Numbered from the stretch's first letter, positions 35,826 through 47,968 are shown. The stretch is DNA of 64,000 bases from Viola odorata (GCA_963691705.1 OY829540.1:71534367-71598366), one strand, 5' to 3'. Translations and numbers: made by a program. The notes: generated by a model not told the origin, from the sequence alone.

Positions 35826-36129
35826 TGTTAATACGATCACACCGACCTTAGAACCCAAGGACAACACACATAAAGGACCAATTATTAGGAGCATAGCCAA
35901 GAAGCTCACATTGTGGATTGAAGATCAATTAAACAAGGAAATACCTAAACCAGCGCCGATCACCCTAATGTGCATTGCGCATAATCATCACGCCACAATT
36001 CAAAGTTACCGCGCCTACCACCCTCATGACATGGCCGATTACACCATGAAGACATCCGCCCAAACCTTACCAAACCATGAAGACATGCGGCCTTCATCCA
36101 AAGCAAGGCCAAGCCCGCCAAGAGCCTAA
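35826..36129 (+). pseudogene. Possible retroelement pol-tail fragment
   Basis: The open frame reads GPIIRSIAKKLTLWIEDQLN, resembling the GPMTRSRAKK-type tail found at the end of plant Gypsy polyproteins. It then becomes His/Pro-rich. There is no RT or integrase. It lies inside the TIR element and is probably a retroelement fragment followed by LTR-like sequence to about 36800. Assignment by motif only. Confidence 0.4.
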
Positions 36130-36360
36130 AAACCATGCGGCCTCATTCATCAATTTCTACCACAACTATGGGCTTGAGAAGCCCAACTTGAAGAAGGAAT
36201 ATGACCGGCCCAACAAGAGAAAGCACTCCTCATTAAGGGCAAATTTTTCCTTAGTTATGGCTGATTTCTATAAATAGCTAAGCCTTATGCTTCATTCAAC
36301 ACAAATTGAAAAACCATGAAAATGCTTAAGCTTGTTGTTTCCTACGTTTATACCTTGTAA

Positions 36361-36510
36361 GTTCAAGTTCTTTCAATTCACCAATTTCAATTACCGCCAA
36401 CTCGGTCAGTTGCACTTTTAAATTCAAGCTCTTCAATTCAGCAATTTCAATTACCGCCAATTCGGTCGGTTGCACTTTTAAATTCAAGCTCTCTAATTCA
36501 GCAATTTCAA
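36361..36510. repeat. 60-bp tandem repeat, 2.5 copies
   Basis: The unit contains CAATTTCAATTACCGCCAA and GGTTGCACTTTTAAATTCAA. The period is exactly 60 bp (36361, 36421, 36481). A second, looser repeat of ATTAAGGTCGGTTCTACC occurs at about 36520 and 36625. Confidence 0.8.
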
Positions 36511-37341
36511 TACCCCTATATTAAGGTCGGTTCTACCGCATGCTTTAGGGACGGTTGCACTTCAATTTCCGTACTTAAATTCAAGGTTGCAATCTAGCAC
36601 CTTTCAATTCAATACCCCCTACATTAAGGTCGGTTCTACCACCTGCTTTAGGGACGGTTGCACTTCTTAAATTTCGCTGCCTAACTCTATTTGTTATTCT
36701 CCTCTCTTGTTCGTTTCATTCTAATCTTTGTGTTTTCAGATCTTAGCTAGATCCTCCAAGAAGTTCTAAGCTCGGTTTCTTCCATTTGGAAGCCGGAGCT
36801 TATCACATGTGTCTACTCTTTTTCCGCATCAGATAAAAATTAAAACTTTTTTTCTTGGGCCACAACCTCTCTCTTTTCTAATCTTTCTTTCTTCTTTCTT
36901 ATATGTTCCAAACAAGAAGAACATAGAAGAGGCGGTGGTGAAGGTAGAATCGGAACCAACGGAGGCACGGTGAGGCTGGTGATGGGTTGATTTGGGCCGG
37001 GAATTGAATCGGGATGGCGACATTGGGGTTTGAATTGATACAGTGGAGGTTTGTTTGAGATTGATTTGGGAGTTGGGTATGGAGGTGGCGAGAGATTGAG
37101 GCCAGTGAGGGTCTGTCTGTGGGTGTGGCTAGTCGGCGGTGGGAGATGGCCGGCGAGGGTCCGTGATTGGGTTATTTCCTTGTTTGCTGTTGCGAGAAGA
37201 GAAGGAGGAAAGAAAACGAGGAAAAAACAATCTTCAATGACATGTACACAAAATATACAAGTGTCGCTCTACGATTTGTCAAGATATGCTAATTTTTATT
37301 TTTGAGTTGGCATCCCGAGAATATCCAATAATTTCTCGAGA

Positions 37342-37500
37342 GAATGAGGTTATTGCAAAGAAAGGAGCAGGGGCGGCGAAACGGATTTTGATAGATTAGG
37401 CTTACAACTTCATGAAGAAAAACTTGAGGCAGAGCGAGAAAGTGTTTGATATTCCTCACAAGCGCATGCTTAAAGTGGGCATGACATATGAGCTATAATA
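37342..37500 (+). pseudogene. Detached C-terminus of a HAK transporter
   Basis: Plus-strand codons read NEVIAKKGAGAAKRILID, stop (TAG), then AYNFMKKNLRQ, FDIPHKRMLKVGMTYEL and TAA. This matches the conserved last ~50 residues of HAK5-type transporters. The upstream C-domain is not adjacent: HAK copy B lacks exactly this end but lies on the minus strand, and copy A lacks it too. A 35-bp stretch over its stop (37485-37519) recurs in the same orientation at 35713-35747. The internal TAG shows it is dead. Confidence 0.8.
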
Positions 37501-37519
37501 GCACATTACAAGAGCTGAA

Positions 37520-38666
37520 GGGAAGGTAGGAATTATGTTAACCTGAGCAAGATAAGTATTTCTGTTGACTTTAATTAGCTTCGATTATAGAAGAAAATAA
37601 TGGAACAGGATTACAAGTATAATTATTAAGAGCATTATATCTTTTTGTGATGGTGGCACCTAAAAGATTTTAAAACAACTACTTCTCTAAGGTTTGAATA
37701 TGAGTTCTTAAAGTACCAGCGTGAATCTTAAACCAACTTTATTGCGCCGTTACGGTGAATTTGTAATGTTAATCATCCAAAAAAATATTACTGTCAGGGC
37801 ATCTTCTAATTGGTTCAAATACTCTTGAAATGATTTTACAAACATTTCTTATTCTGAAATTGTCCCGCACCAAATCTTAGAACTTTCACCGGCTTTGCGG
37901 GCTCAACCAGTTTAATACGGGTCCTAACTAGCCCGCAGGTTAATGGGCCTTCGATCCACCGTAATTACAATAGTAGAACACAACTGTATACTGATCCATC
38001 TGTCTACGTGGGTGTGGTGGATTAAAAAGAGTAGGCAACAGTTGGAGAAATCATAAACTTTTGGTTTCCATCTCATGGTGAACCACTTACAATTTACATG
38101 TAACAAACTCATTAATTAGGTGATACTTGTATACACACTGAAAAAAAAAGAGTAATATATACCTTCTCCAAAAATGTTTCCCCAACAAAATATTATTGAT
38201 TTTTTTTTCTTCAATTAAATAATTTCAACACTTTTCATATTAATTCAACTATTTTTTATTGAAATTATCATGTCCCATAATAACAGAATCCATCCAATTT
38301 TATTCCTTATTTTATTAATAATAATAATTGATATAAAAATAGAAATTAAGTTCATTTCACGTTGAAATTGAATAGACTTACAATTAAGTTCACTTATTTA
38401 TGTATGTATTATGTTATGTGGATGTGTACCCCCAATTTGGGCGTAATTTTAACAAAAGTTAGTAGGACTCGTGATTAAAGTGTTGAAAATTGAAATCGTT
38501 CAATCGAGATTGAGAAAAAAGTTAAAATGAAAAGAAAAGAAAAGTAAAATTCACCCAATAAATCACTACATTTATAATTGAGTTAAATAAATCACTGTAT
38601 TTATCTACTTGATTTACATTAGCCACTCTTTTCGATAAATAATTATACCTTATTTGGTATACTATT
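37520..38666. other. AT-rich intergenic region
   Basis: No gene is supported. One short minus ORF (37924-38112) has no recognisable domain. Confidence 0.5.
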
Positions 38667-38776
38667 ACTTCTTATGAATTAGAAGGATATATTTTTAAAT
38701 TGGGATTGAACGTTTATAGTAAAAGCCTATTATCAAGTAATATATATTTGCTTGCTAGTTTGAACCCGTCGATTCA
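38667..38776 (+). repeat. 110-bp direct repeat, copy 1
   Basis: From ACTTCTTATGAATTAGAAGG to GAACCCGTCGATTCA. It differs from 39618-39727 at about two positions. Confidence 0.9.
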
Positions 38777-38875
38777 CATTAAAAAGTTCAGTTTTAATAA
38801 TTCGTATCTCCACTCGAGTGATTATTAATTTTGTTAATTTACACCACTTGTTCAACATATATATTGAATGTTATA

Positions 38876-39596
38876 CTCCCTCCGGTCGCGTTTAACTGAC
38901 GTTTCGCGACCGGGCACACGGATTAAGAATCCACTGTGCGTGGGTGTGTTATGACCATGCTGCCCTTCACTCATCCTCCATCAAGGCCACACATCAACAC
39001 CAAATCCGCCACCAAATTCCAATCAATTCTTAATTCCAATCAATTCCAATTTCAACTAATTCTTAATTTCTCATCCTCCTCTGCAACCCTCTGCAACTCA
39101 CCAAATCACCGCCACACATCAACACCAAATCCGCCACCACAACCGCTCCTCACCACCACAGCCGGCCTCCCACCACAGCCGGCCTCCCACCACCGCCGCA
39201 CCTCCACAACGCCACCACCATCACAACAAATCATCAAACCCGATCCACCTACTGCCAAACACCATAAAACCAAATCAACCCATCAATTAAATCCAATCTT
39301 AATCTTCAATCTATACCGAAACAAAAGGGAAGAGAAGAAAAGAAAGAAAATAAAAGGAAATAAAAAAAAGAGCATACCCATTGATTGATGTTGTTACTGT
39401 GTAAAAAAAGAAAGGAGCAAAGGGAGAAGAAACGAGAACAGAAAAGGAAAAAAGAAAAGAGAGAAGGAAGGAAATGGCAAGGGTAAGGGTGAAATGGTCA
39501 GAAATCATGGAAAGTATCATTGGTGAGTGTGAACGACATTTAATTGCCGACCGCGTAAAACTGGCTAGAACGTCAGTTATACGCAACCGGAGGGAG
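38876..39596. mobile_element. Stowaway-like TIR element, 721 bp
   Basis: CTCCCTCCGGTCGCGTTTAA at the left matches the inverted right end CTCCCTCCGGTTGCGTATAA, and homology continues over about 30 bp. TA flanks both ends (38874-38875 and 39597-39598). Left and right flanks joined resemble an element-free sequence near 54563-54610. The interior has a Pro/Thr/His-rich pseudo-ORF and a GA-rich tract, but no transposase. Confidence 0.75.
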
Positions 39597-39617
39597 TAAT
39601 AATTTTGACTTATTGGT

Positions 39618-39727
39618 ACTTCTTATTAATTAGAAGGATATATTTTTAAATTGGGATTGAACGTTGATAGTAAAAGCCTATTATCAAGTAATATATATTT
39701 GCTTGCTAGTTTGAACCCGTCGATTCA
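39618..39727 (+). repeat. 110-bp direct repeat, copy 2
   Basis: Second copy of 38667-38776, on the other side of the Stowaway-like element. Confidence 0.9.
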
Positions 39728-40068
39728 TACTGTTTAACTATTTTTTATCAAGATTTTATTTTATTCAATATTTTCCTTTAAAAAATTCTAGTGACCCAAC
39801 GTCTAATTTTATTCACTTTTTCTTATTTTTTATTAGGTCTCGGTTGATTAGATGTCCTTGCACGGTAAAAAAATATTTCCTTCATCCTCAAATAAATACG
39901 AGAATTAAGAAAATAATTGATTCATGTTTTTAATGTATGTTTAGCTAATTACTCTCAATATTTTTGGTAAATATAACCAATTAATATCAATTTTTATTTC
40001 TCAAAACAATAAAAATAATAAAAATAAAAATATAATTTGAGAGTCATTTTTTAGGGATAGAGTAATAA

Positions 40069-40569
40069 TAGTTATCAGAACCGGACCGGACAGCGAACCG
40101 GAAATGAAAATTTGGTGGTTCAACCGGGTTCGACCGGATTGTAGATGCTGGTCCATTCTGAACCGTTCACACATTGAACCGTTCAATATTAGATAATTGA
40201 ACCGGATTAAACCGATTGAACCGGCTGGTTTTTACTGTAGCATTTTATAATATATCAAAAAATATTATTAAAATTGAAAAAGAAGTAAAACGGCGTGGTT
40301 TTGGGCCATCTCAAAATGGCGCCGTTTTGCTTTGGCCCTGATATGGGCTCGTGGGCCTTGTCAAAACGGCGTCTTTTTGGGCCCTTGGGCCGTGTCAAAA
40401 CGACGCCGTTTTGACACGTCATCAAACCTGCCGGTTTGATAGAAAATCGGCCGGTTCACCGGTTCACTAAAAACCAGTCGGGTCGACCGGTCCGACCTGG
40501 GTCAGAGGTAGATTCGGTCTGATAGCTGAATCGGATCGGAAAGGTAAAAATGTCCGATTCTGATAACTA
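40069..40569. mobile_element. MITE with TAGTTATCAGAA termini
   Basis: TAGTTATCAGAACCGGAC at the left is matched inverted at the right (TAGTTATCAGAATCGGAC). It is about 500 bp, rich in CCGG and in AACGGCG-type segments. The flanks GAGTAATAA and TGGTAATAA agree at 7 of 9 positions, which would suit a Mutator-type 9-bp TSD. Confidence 0.65.
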
Positions 40570-40895
40570 TGGTAATAATTAGTGAACCAAAAAGATAAGT
40601 TTTATCAAATTAGGAAAGAACTGATCGCGTGAAGTCACAGTTTGCCTCATTTCATTGCAACATAAATTTCTCTAGCTATGCACTTCTCTAGCCCATTATT
40701 ATTAATCAACTACTGTACTTACCTACCATGAGATTCGTTCACCATGTGATCAACTCGGTAATTCAGTTCGAGTATTGTCAGGTCTCCAAACATAAGTTAT
40801 TCTCTCAATATAGCTTTATTAATTCATTCTCAAAATTCGAACTTAAAATCTTAATTAAAGATGGACAAATCTTTTACTACTTAATCACAACCAGT

Positions 40896-41290
40896 TAGGG
40901 ATGACAATTGGGCGGGTATGAGCGGGTATGGGTATGTTAAAATGGGTATGGGCGGGTATGGGTAAATACCCAATTCATACCCGCTTTAACATACCCGCTT
41001 TAACATACCCATCATTACCCATACCCAATATACCCAATACCTAATTGGGTATGCAATGGATATCCAATTCACTAAATTATTTTATTTTTTTATAATTAAA
41101 GAAAATTTCACTATTTAGGTTCGTTTTCAATATTTTGGCTCGTTTTTTTACCGTTTTGGCTCTTTTTTACCATTTTGGCTCTTTTTTTATCGTTTTGGCT
41201 CGTTTTTTTACCATTTTTCTCATTTTTTTATCATTTTGGTTCATTTTTTTTACCGTTTTGTCTCATTTTTTTTGCATATTTAATAAATAC
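40896..41290. mobile_element. End fragment of the hAT family seen at 43.4-52.3 kb
   Basis: Starts TAGGGATGACAATTGGGCGG and runs through GGGTATGGGCGG motifs, then ATATCCAATTCACTAAATTA, then repeats of TTTTGGCTCGTTTTTTTACC. This is the reverse complement of the right end of the 8.85 kb element, clearly diverged. No opposite terminus (CATCCCTA) was found to 42.1 kb, so it is probably truncated. Confidence 0.7.
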
Positions 41291-43253
41291 ATATCTATTA
41301 AATAATTAGAGAAGTTGAATAAATGAAATATCCGAAATAATTCTGCACCCACTGGACAAGACCTAATTTAATTTCTCCATTGCAATAATTGAATTCCAAT
41401 GTAAATGAAGAAAACGTACCTGAAGCCTACTTTTTTTTTAAGATCAAATACTACTGGATTTGGTTTCTCTTTTTCTTGGTAACTACTGATTTGGGTCATA
41501 ACTAAGTTCTTAGCTCATTAATTCATTAATTATGCAATTGTAATAAGAGGCAAAGATGAATAGAACTAATTACCACAGACATAGAAGAAATAAGAGAGGT
41601 TTTTAGCACAATTAAATACAAGCAAATTGAAAGTGACGTGTCACCAATTTAAATAATTTTCTGAAAATGGAGGAACTTGACGTCTAAATCTCACTAACAT
41701 GCTTTTCTTTTCACGAGCTGAAAGATGAAAGAACCCACCTTGACCATGGAATCCAGCTCTCCGGGTACAAGAACCCACCTAATTCTCACACAAAAGAGGA
41801 AACACTATTCTTCAAATCTTATAAGCCTGGCACATTCCTCTCAACATTTTTGCAGTGGAGTTTTCATCACAGTGTTTGCCGGATCTAGTGAAAGAGAAAC
41901 ACAGCGCCATGAAGTCGAACAATAACTTCATTTGGTTTTTCTACTCCAGATTGAACCAGTATCAGTATCTCATGGTTATACCCCTAATTTTGTCTGGTTT
42001 GGCCCATGGATCTTCTCCCACAGTGTATGATCAACATTTTTTTGGGAGCAAATATATCAATAATATTGACTCAAATCAATTCTAGGGACACGACCATGTA
42101 CAATATATATAAAAACGATCGCGCTTTTTATAATATAAAATATATATAAATCCGCAATTAAACTTTAACTTGAATTTTCTACTAAAAATATTGACTCAAA
42201 TCAATTCTAAGGACATGTTTATGACACATTATGAGGCTAATTTTCTACTAAAAATATTCCAAATTTTCTTACTAGATGTAAATTATATATTAAAAATATA
42301 TTCCAAAGTATTATTATTATAATGACTTTGTTTTCCATTTTTATTGTTACTACTTTTATTTTTTATTGTTGGGTAAATAAAATATTTTTTCTTTAAAAAA
42401 AATTGTTGCACCAGTTGGGCTCACTTTGTAAGATACAAACTAATATTGTAAATCACGTTTTGTTTCGGCTGGTATAATTCATACAAGTACTAAAAAAAAT
42501 GTAAAAAACTTATTATTTCATCCTAATTTTTCATATACCGACTGATACATTTCAATAGCGTTTATCCTGGTGAAAAAAAAAATTATTCACTACTCTAAGA
42601 CAGATCTTAATTTTTTTTTCCTCACAAAATCTCAATTATGAAGGTAAAAATGCATACAGATCTTGAGTAGTAGCAAATCCTTTACACTGCCGGTTTCCTC
42701 ACAAATTGGATATTTCGCTCAAGAGTTTAACGTTGGGGAGGAGAACGCTTTTCGTCAGGAAATTGAATTTTTCAACACAGTTTGCTAGCAGATTCCATTT
42801 TCTCTTGATACCTTATTTCATTTTATATTTTAATGGTACTATGAATGAATGAATGAAAGTAGTGTGTCCTCAGATTTTTGTCCTCTTTTCTTTTTCTCCG
42901 CTAAACGATGCTCATGTGAACTGTCCATTAATATTTACATAAATAAAACTTAAATTATTCAGGACACTCCTTATGTAATTAGCTTAATAATCATCAGCTT
43001 ATCGAGAGAAAAAAGAGAGATTAAAATGATAGTGATAATTAAACTATAGCTAAAAAGCAAGAAATCATAATTATTAAACCATAACGGGCATTTTTTATTG
43101 AACTGATGAGTGATAGTACATGAGGAGCAGAGAAGCATTTTTTATGGTATTTTGCAACCATATTAAATATAGCTTCCTTAATTACTATAATTTAAGACAA
43201 ACAAATTAAGGTGGGGGAAATTAAGAAATGCCCAATGAGAGTTCTTGTCTTGA
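41291..43253. other. Intergenic region downstream of the cyclotide gene
   Basis: AT-rich with no supported gene. 42063-42172 is diverged from 54236-54290. The 3' UTR of the cyclotide gene (minus) should lie in about 43050-43253. A short plus ORF around 41909-42085 with a hydrophobic N-terminus has no family that I recognise. Confidence 0.5.
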
Positions 43254-43426
43254 TTAGTTGGCTGGGAGAGAGTCTGTGTAGCAAACCTTGCTGCTACATG
43301 AACACCCAACAACGCTAGAAATGCAAGGGATATAGACGCAACTTTCGCCGCAAGGAAAAGAGCCGCCAAGAGCAATATTAAGGTTGGAGTGTTTAAGGAG
43401 AGCTTCTTCGATGATTGGGTTGGAGA
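43254..43426 (-). CDS. Cyclotide precursor, C-terminal part (peptide domain)
   Basis: After the [10 protein letters not shown]-terminal repeat the domain begins Gly-Gly and shows six cysteines with spacing C-3-C-4-C-6-C-1-C-4-C (codons within about 43272-43367). Loop 1 is Gly-Glu-Ser, with the conserved Glu. Loop 2 is VYIP and loop 3 ends in Gly. Loop 5 has no Pro, so it is bracelet type. The processing residue is Asp, followed by Ser-Leu and a five-residue tail before TAA at 43254-43256. Most cyclotides have Asn at the cleavage site, but Asp is also accepted. The mature peptide would be about 31 residues. Confidence 0.92.
43419..43426. repeat. 8-bp target duplication, left copy
   Basis: GTTGGAGA beside the TAGGGATGGC terminus. 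The identical octamer is at 52277-52284. Eight-base duplication is the hAT signature. Confidence 0.92.
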
Positions 43427-44253
43427 TAGGGATGGCAATGGGTATCCATACCCGAATACCCGTCCATAACCACATATGTTTGACCGGGTAATATCCAAAC
43501 CGTACCCGGTTTGACTGGGTATGGTTTGGATATTACCCATACCCATTCGGGTATCACTGGGTATAATACCCAAACATACCCGAACGGTTAGGCCCCGTTT
43601 ACCGCAGAGAATTTCCCAGGAAATTCTCCAGTTTTTTAAAAACTGGAGTTTTTTGAAAACTGGAGTTTTTTTCCAAAAACGTGTTTACTTCGCACTATTT
43701 TCATTTCTGTTTTCGAAACGAAAATTTTCAAATTGAAAACTCATGTGTAAGTTTTGAGAACATCCAAAAACCTGTTTTCAAAATTTTCAAACTTTTTCTT
43801 CTCTAATCTCAAAACACGCGTCTCCCATTTTTCCAAACAGTAGACTTTAATGAATTTTTATTAAACCCACATTTGCCCTTCTTCTTCTCCTCCTCACGTT
43901 GCGCTGTGCTTCTTCTCCTCCTCTGCTATCTTCTTCACTTCTTCACTTCTTCCTCCCAGCGCCGAGAGATGGTTGTGTTGGTGGTGGGCAGATCGGGAGT
44001 GAGAGATGGTCGTGTTGGTGGTGGCTGCCGGCGGCGAGAGGGAAGTGGGTGTTGATTTCTCTTCTTTTTCATCCAAATCCCTAATTCCAATATTGACAAC
44101 CACCGCTTCCAGTTCCGATTCCAATTGCAACTCAAAATCAACTGCGCGCGCGGGGCTTCCGACGTACGCCCTCCTCATTTTCCCAAACAGCAGCACGAAG
44201 CACCCTCTCCGTTCGCCATCGCCACACCACACCACAGCACACACATCCGCAAC

Positions 44254-44785
<532 letters not shown>

Positions 44786-45207
44786 TAAGTTTCTTTGGTG
44801 TTGCTATTTTTCTTGATTATCAATTGTGTGCATATAGAAAGTTTGAACAATTGCATATGAAATGCTTTGCAATGGTTGGGGACGGGGTGGTTGAATGCTT
44901 ATTTCTTTGAAGACACCGGTAGATCCTGTTTCTGTATGAGTGGCTTTGGCATTAGATGGTTGGTTAATGATTTTTTGTCATGAATTTATGCGAAATATTT
45001 AATTTGAAATGGATTGTTTATGTGCATGTTCTTTTGAATGGTATCACTAGAGGTTATATTACACGTGTTAGCCTTGAATGGACTCGGAGATTGTTAGCTG
45101 ACAAACCTTTCATATACTACTGCATGATTGAGTCAATATCTACCCTGAAATAAACTAGCCGTGATAGAATCTTTGCAGCCTCTAAAATTGCTTGTTTCTT
45201 TCCCCAG

Positions 45208-45420
45208 TTACACGAGCAGGTGCTAGGTGCAGATTTTGAAGGCAATGCATCAGTTTTAGCAGCAGAACTAGTTACTACAGCAGGGGATGGTTTGATGTGT
45301 TCTATGTGAATCAGAATTGGTCCTCAATTCTCATTTTTCTTCTTTTCAGCTGTCAAACGACCTAAGAAGGGAAACACTGTTCCAGAAGAGAAGCAAGATC
45401 CAGCAATTGTGGAATCATAA
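45208..45420 (+). pseudogene. Two-exon 3' tail of an unidentified gene, captured
   Basis: Exon 45208-45289 follows TTTCCCCAG and reads LHEQVLGADFEGNASVLAAE. It ends at GATG|GTTTGA in a phase that fits exon 45350-45420 (after CTTTTCAG), which reads VKRPKKGNTVPEEKQDPAIV then ES and TAA. The consistent splice phase suggests a true gene end captured in the PIF/Harbinger-like element. I do not recognise the protein. Confidence 0.55.
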
Positions 45421-46794
45421 TCCATTCGTGGTGTGGAATGTGGAAGTTGATGTAAATGATCTCCTGGCGTTCAATGTGTGCATTTCTACCATGTCAATTG
45501 CCATGTTTCTCCATACATCCACGAGTCTATTTGCTCCAAGAAATCAATTTTGACTTGCGAGAAGCTCGTATCTTACAATTTTTTAGGAATTTGTTGTAAT
45601 TTGTTAGTATTATACACAAAATGATTGTTACTTTTGCTTTGGCTGGAATTTATTTAACCGATAACCTTGCAAGTTTATTGTATTATAATTTCCAAGAAAT
45701 CATGGTTTGCTTCAATGGAGTTCGTCGATGTGTTCTCTATCAACCCGGTAACAGAAGAGGATTAAGTTTGAGATTTGACTGGGTCGAACCTTTGGGCGAA
45801 TAATCAACAAATAAATTATTTATATAACTTTAAAATTTATGATTTTGATAATCTAAATACAAAGTTTGGAAAATAATGTTTGAATTTTGATTAATTCTTA
45901 TATTCTTGCTAGAAAAAAAGATTATATTATTAAATTGTTAAATTAATACCCAAAAAATAAAAATGCTAAATTAAACAAAGAAAAGTAAAGGTAATGACTC
46001 GTCGTTCGTTGTTTCAACTCAACAGAGGACCCAAATTTTCATTTTCCCTTATATTTAATAAGTTTTTCCTTTTTAAAATGACTATTAAATTTTCAAATGA
46101 TTTTTTCTTTTTATTACAAATATTTTCAGTTTTTCACAAAAAATGAAAATGCGCAAAGTAAACACGTTTTCCAGTTTTCAGATCAGGAAATTCTTACATT
46201 CAGTGCGAAGTAAACGCGTTCTCCAATTTTTCTGATCAGGAAACAAGCGCGAAGTAAACGCGTTTTCCAGTTTTCAGAATGAAAACAAAATTCTCGAAAT
46301 TCAGAAAAACAGCAAATTTTCAAATTGAAAATTCTCCCAGGTAAACGGGCCCTTATCCTTTTATTTCCTCCTCCTTTCACACCATCCTCAATCTTCCTCA
46401 CCTCCCTCTCTCTGCGTCGCCGTCTTCCTCCTCCCTCTCTCTGGCGTCGCCTTCCTCTCCTACAAATTGCAAACTAGAAGGATACCTAGCTCAAACTATG
46501 AAGCCTTTGCTGGATGAGATTTTTGTCGGATGATATTGGGGGAATCCTTAAACAATATCATTGTTATGAATACTACTGATATGTGAGCATGAATTTAGAA
46601 AATACACCAGATCTTGGACTAGGAAAGTAGCTGTGTGCAAGGCAATGTGATTAGATCTGATTAGCCTTTTTCTTATGCATGAATTGAAACAATTTCTTCA
46701 TTGTAGTGACTCGATGTGAGTTGGTATCTTTTCACAAGAGCTCAATTATTCTGGCAACCATGTGTAATTCCTATTATTTTGAACTCAAATGCAG

Positions 46795-47458
46795 GTAATT
46801 GGTATCGATTTGCTTTTCCAGTCCCTTCTTCCAGCAATTGTGGAGCTTGCAGAGGATAAACACTGGAGGGTTCGGCTTGCAATTATAGAATATATATCGT
46901 TATTGGCAAGCCAGTTGGGTGTGGGATTTTTTGATGATAAACTTGGCACTCTTTGCATGCAGTGGTTAAAGGATAAGGTATGTAAACACTTGTATCCCCG
47001 CATGTTTGGTTATCCATATCCATTCTGGAGAGTTTTGTTCTTTTACTTGTATACTGGCAATGCAGATGTTGACTGCTCTAGTTTATGCATGTGGTGCACT
47101 GATAAAAAAAAACTTGGGAACTCTTTGTTTTTATTATAGAAAGCATTATGAAAAAGGCTATACTTGCATCTTTTTTATTGTTGTGGGATATTGGGTTTAA
47201 TCTGGTTTCAAGAATTTTTATGTTTTCCCCAATTTAGTCGAAGGTTTTATGTTTGATTGAGTAGCTACTTCTGTTTCTGTTCATGCTTGAGAAGTGTTAT
47301 CTTGAAATTTTGAGCATTGGGAGCTTTATTGTGATAATTATCTACTCTGAATTTGTTATTGTGAGGTCTACTCAATTCGTGATGCGGCTGCCAATAATGT
47401 GAAGCGCCTAGCAGAAGAATTTGGCCCTGATTGGGCAATGCAGCATATAGTTCCACAG
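46795..47458 (+). pseudogene. PP2AA: Captured PP2A 65-kDa regulatory subunit A fragment
   Basis: Two exons with correct splice sites and phase 0. 46795-46977 reads [20 protein letters not shown] ... WLKDK, and 47366-47458 reads VYSIRDAAANNVKRLAEEFG ... HIVPQ. These are HEAT repeats from the middle of the PP2A scaffold subunit (full length about 587 residues). Both exons are open and nearly canonical; small changes include Phe for the usual Ser in DLLFQS. The neighbouring exons on both sides are missing. It lies inside the hAT element, and the kept introns show DNA-level capture. Confidence 0.9.
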
Positions 47459-47551
47459 GTTTGCATCTCCATGTTGTTTTAGTTTATTTTCTTTTCCATA
47501 GGAAATGAATAATGATATTGCTGTTGGCTTTTGACATCCAACATGGATGTT

Positions 47552-47612
47552 GGATGATTTTCATAAGAATGTTTAATATAAGTGGATTTTCATAAGAATG
47601 TTTAATATAAGT
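47552..47612. repeat. ~30-bp tandem duplication
   Basis: GGATTTTCATAAGAATGTTT followed by AATATAAGT occurs twice in direct succession, in the intron-like sequence after the PP2A exons. Confidence 0.8.
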
Positions 47613-47968
47613 AGAAATCTGAAATTCTGTGTGGTGATCCTTAAAGTTATTTTTTACACGGTTGATTGATCCCTTAGGAAATGAAATAATATAAGTGATC
47701 TCATTGTCTATCTTTCTTCCTCAAGTGTAGGGATTTTAGCAATTGACTTGTTACCTGTGTCGTGCATGCGTGTCGTATTTCATACACTAAAGATATGGAC
47801 AAAACCCTACAATTTCAAATGGCTAATTGGCTTGTCCATCTCTTTAGCACATTGAAAATGAATCCTAGAATATTCTAGAATGATGGTAGATATCCTTCAA
47901 ATCCAGTTAGAAATTGAATAATTTTAGCAACCTCACTATCCTTACCATCTAACTCAAGGATAAGGATA

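Larger units (their letters stand above)
35748..37341. mobile_element. TIR element with about 40-bp inverted ends
   Basis: The left end (GAGAAATTATTGGGTGTTCC from 35752, then CGGGATGCCAACTC) is repeated inverted at about 37303-37337 (GAGTTGGCATCCCG...CCAATAATTTCTC). The interior is composite: a pol-tail-like stretch at 35826-35940, a 60-bp tandem array, and G-rich sequence near 36900-37200. No transposase is visible. Short GAATG strings (35745-35749 and 37342-37346) may be the TSD. The superfamily is uncertain. Confidence 0.6.

Noticed and set aside
38936..39388. 150-codon plus ORF rich in Pro/Thr/His
   Set aside because: Lies inside a TA-flanked MITE-like element and is low complexity.
43178..43573. 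131-codon minus ORF overlapping the cyclotide domain
   Set aside because: It is an alternative frame. The overlapping frame has the six-Cys domain and the correct phase with the N-terminal half.
43427..43590. Separate short MITE at each end of the 8.85 kb insertion
   Set aside because: The only matching 8-bp TSD lies at the outermost ends inside one split coding sequence, which favours a single element.
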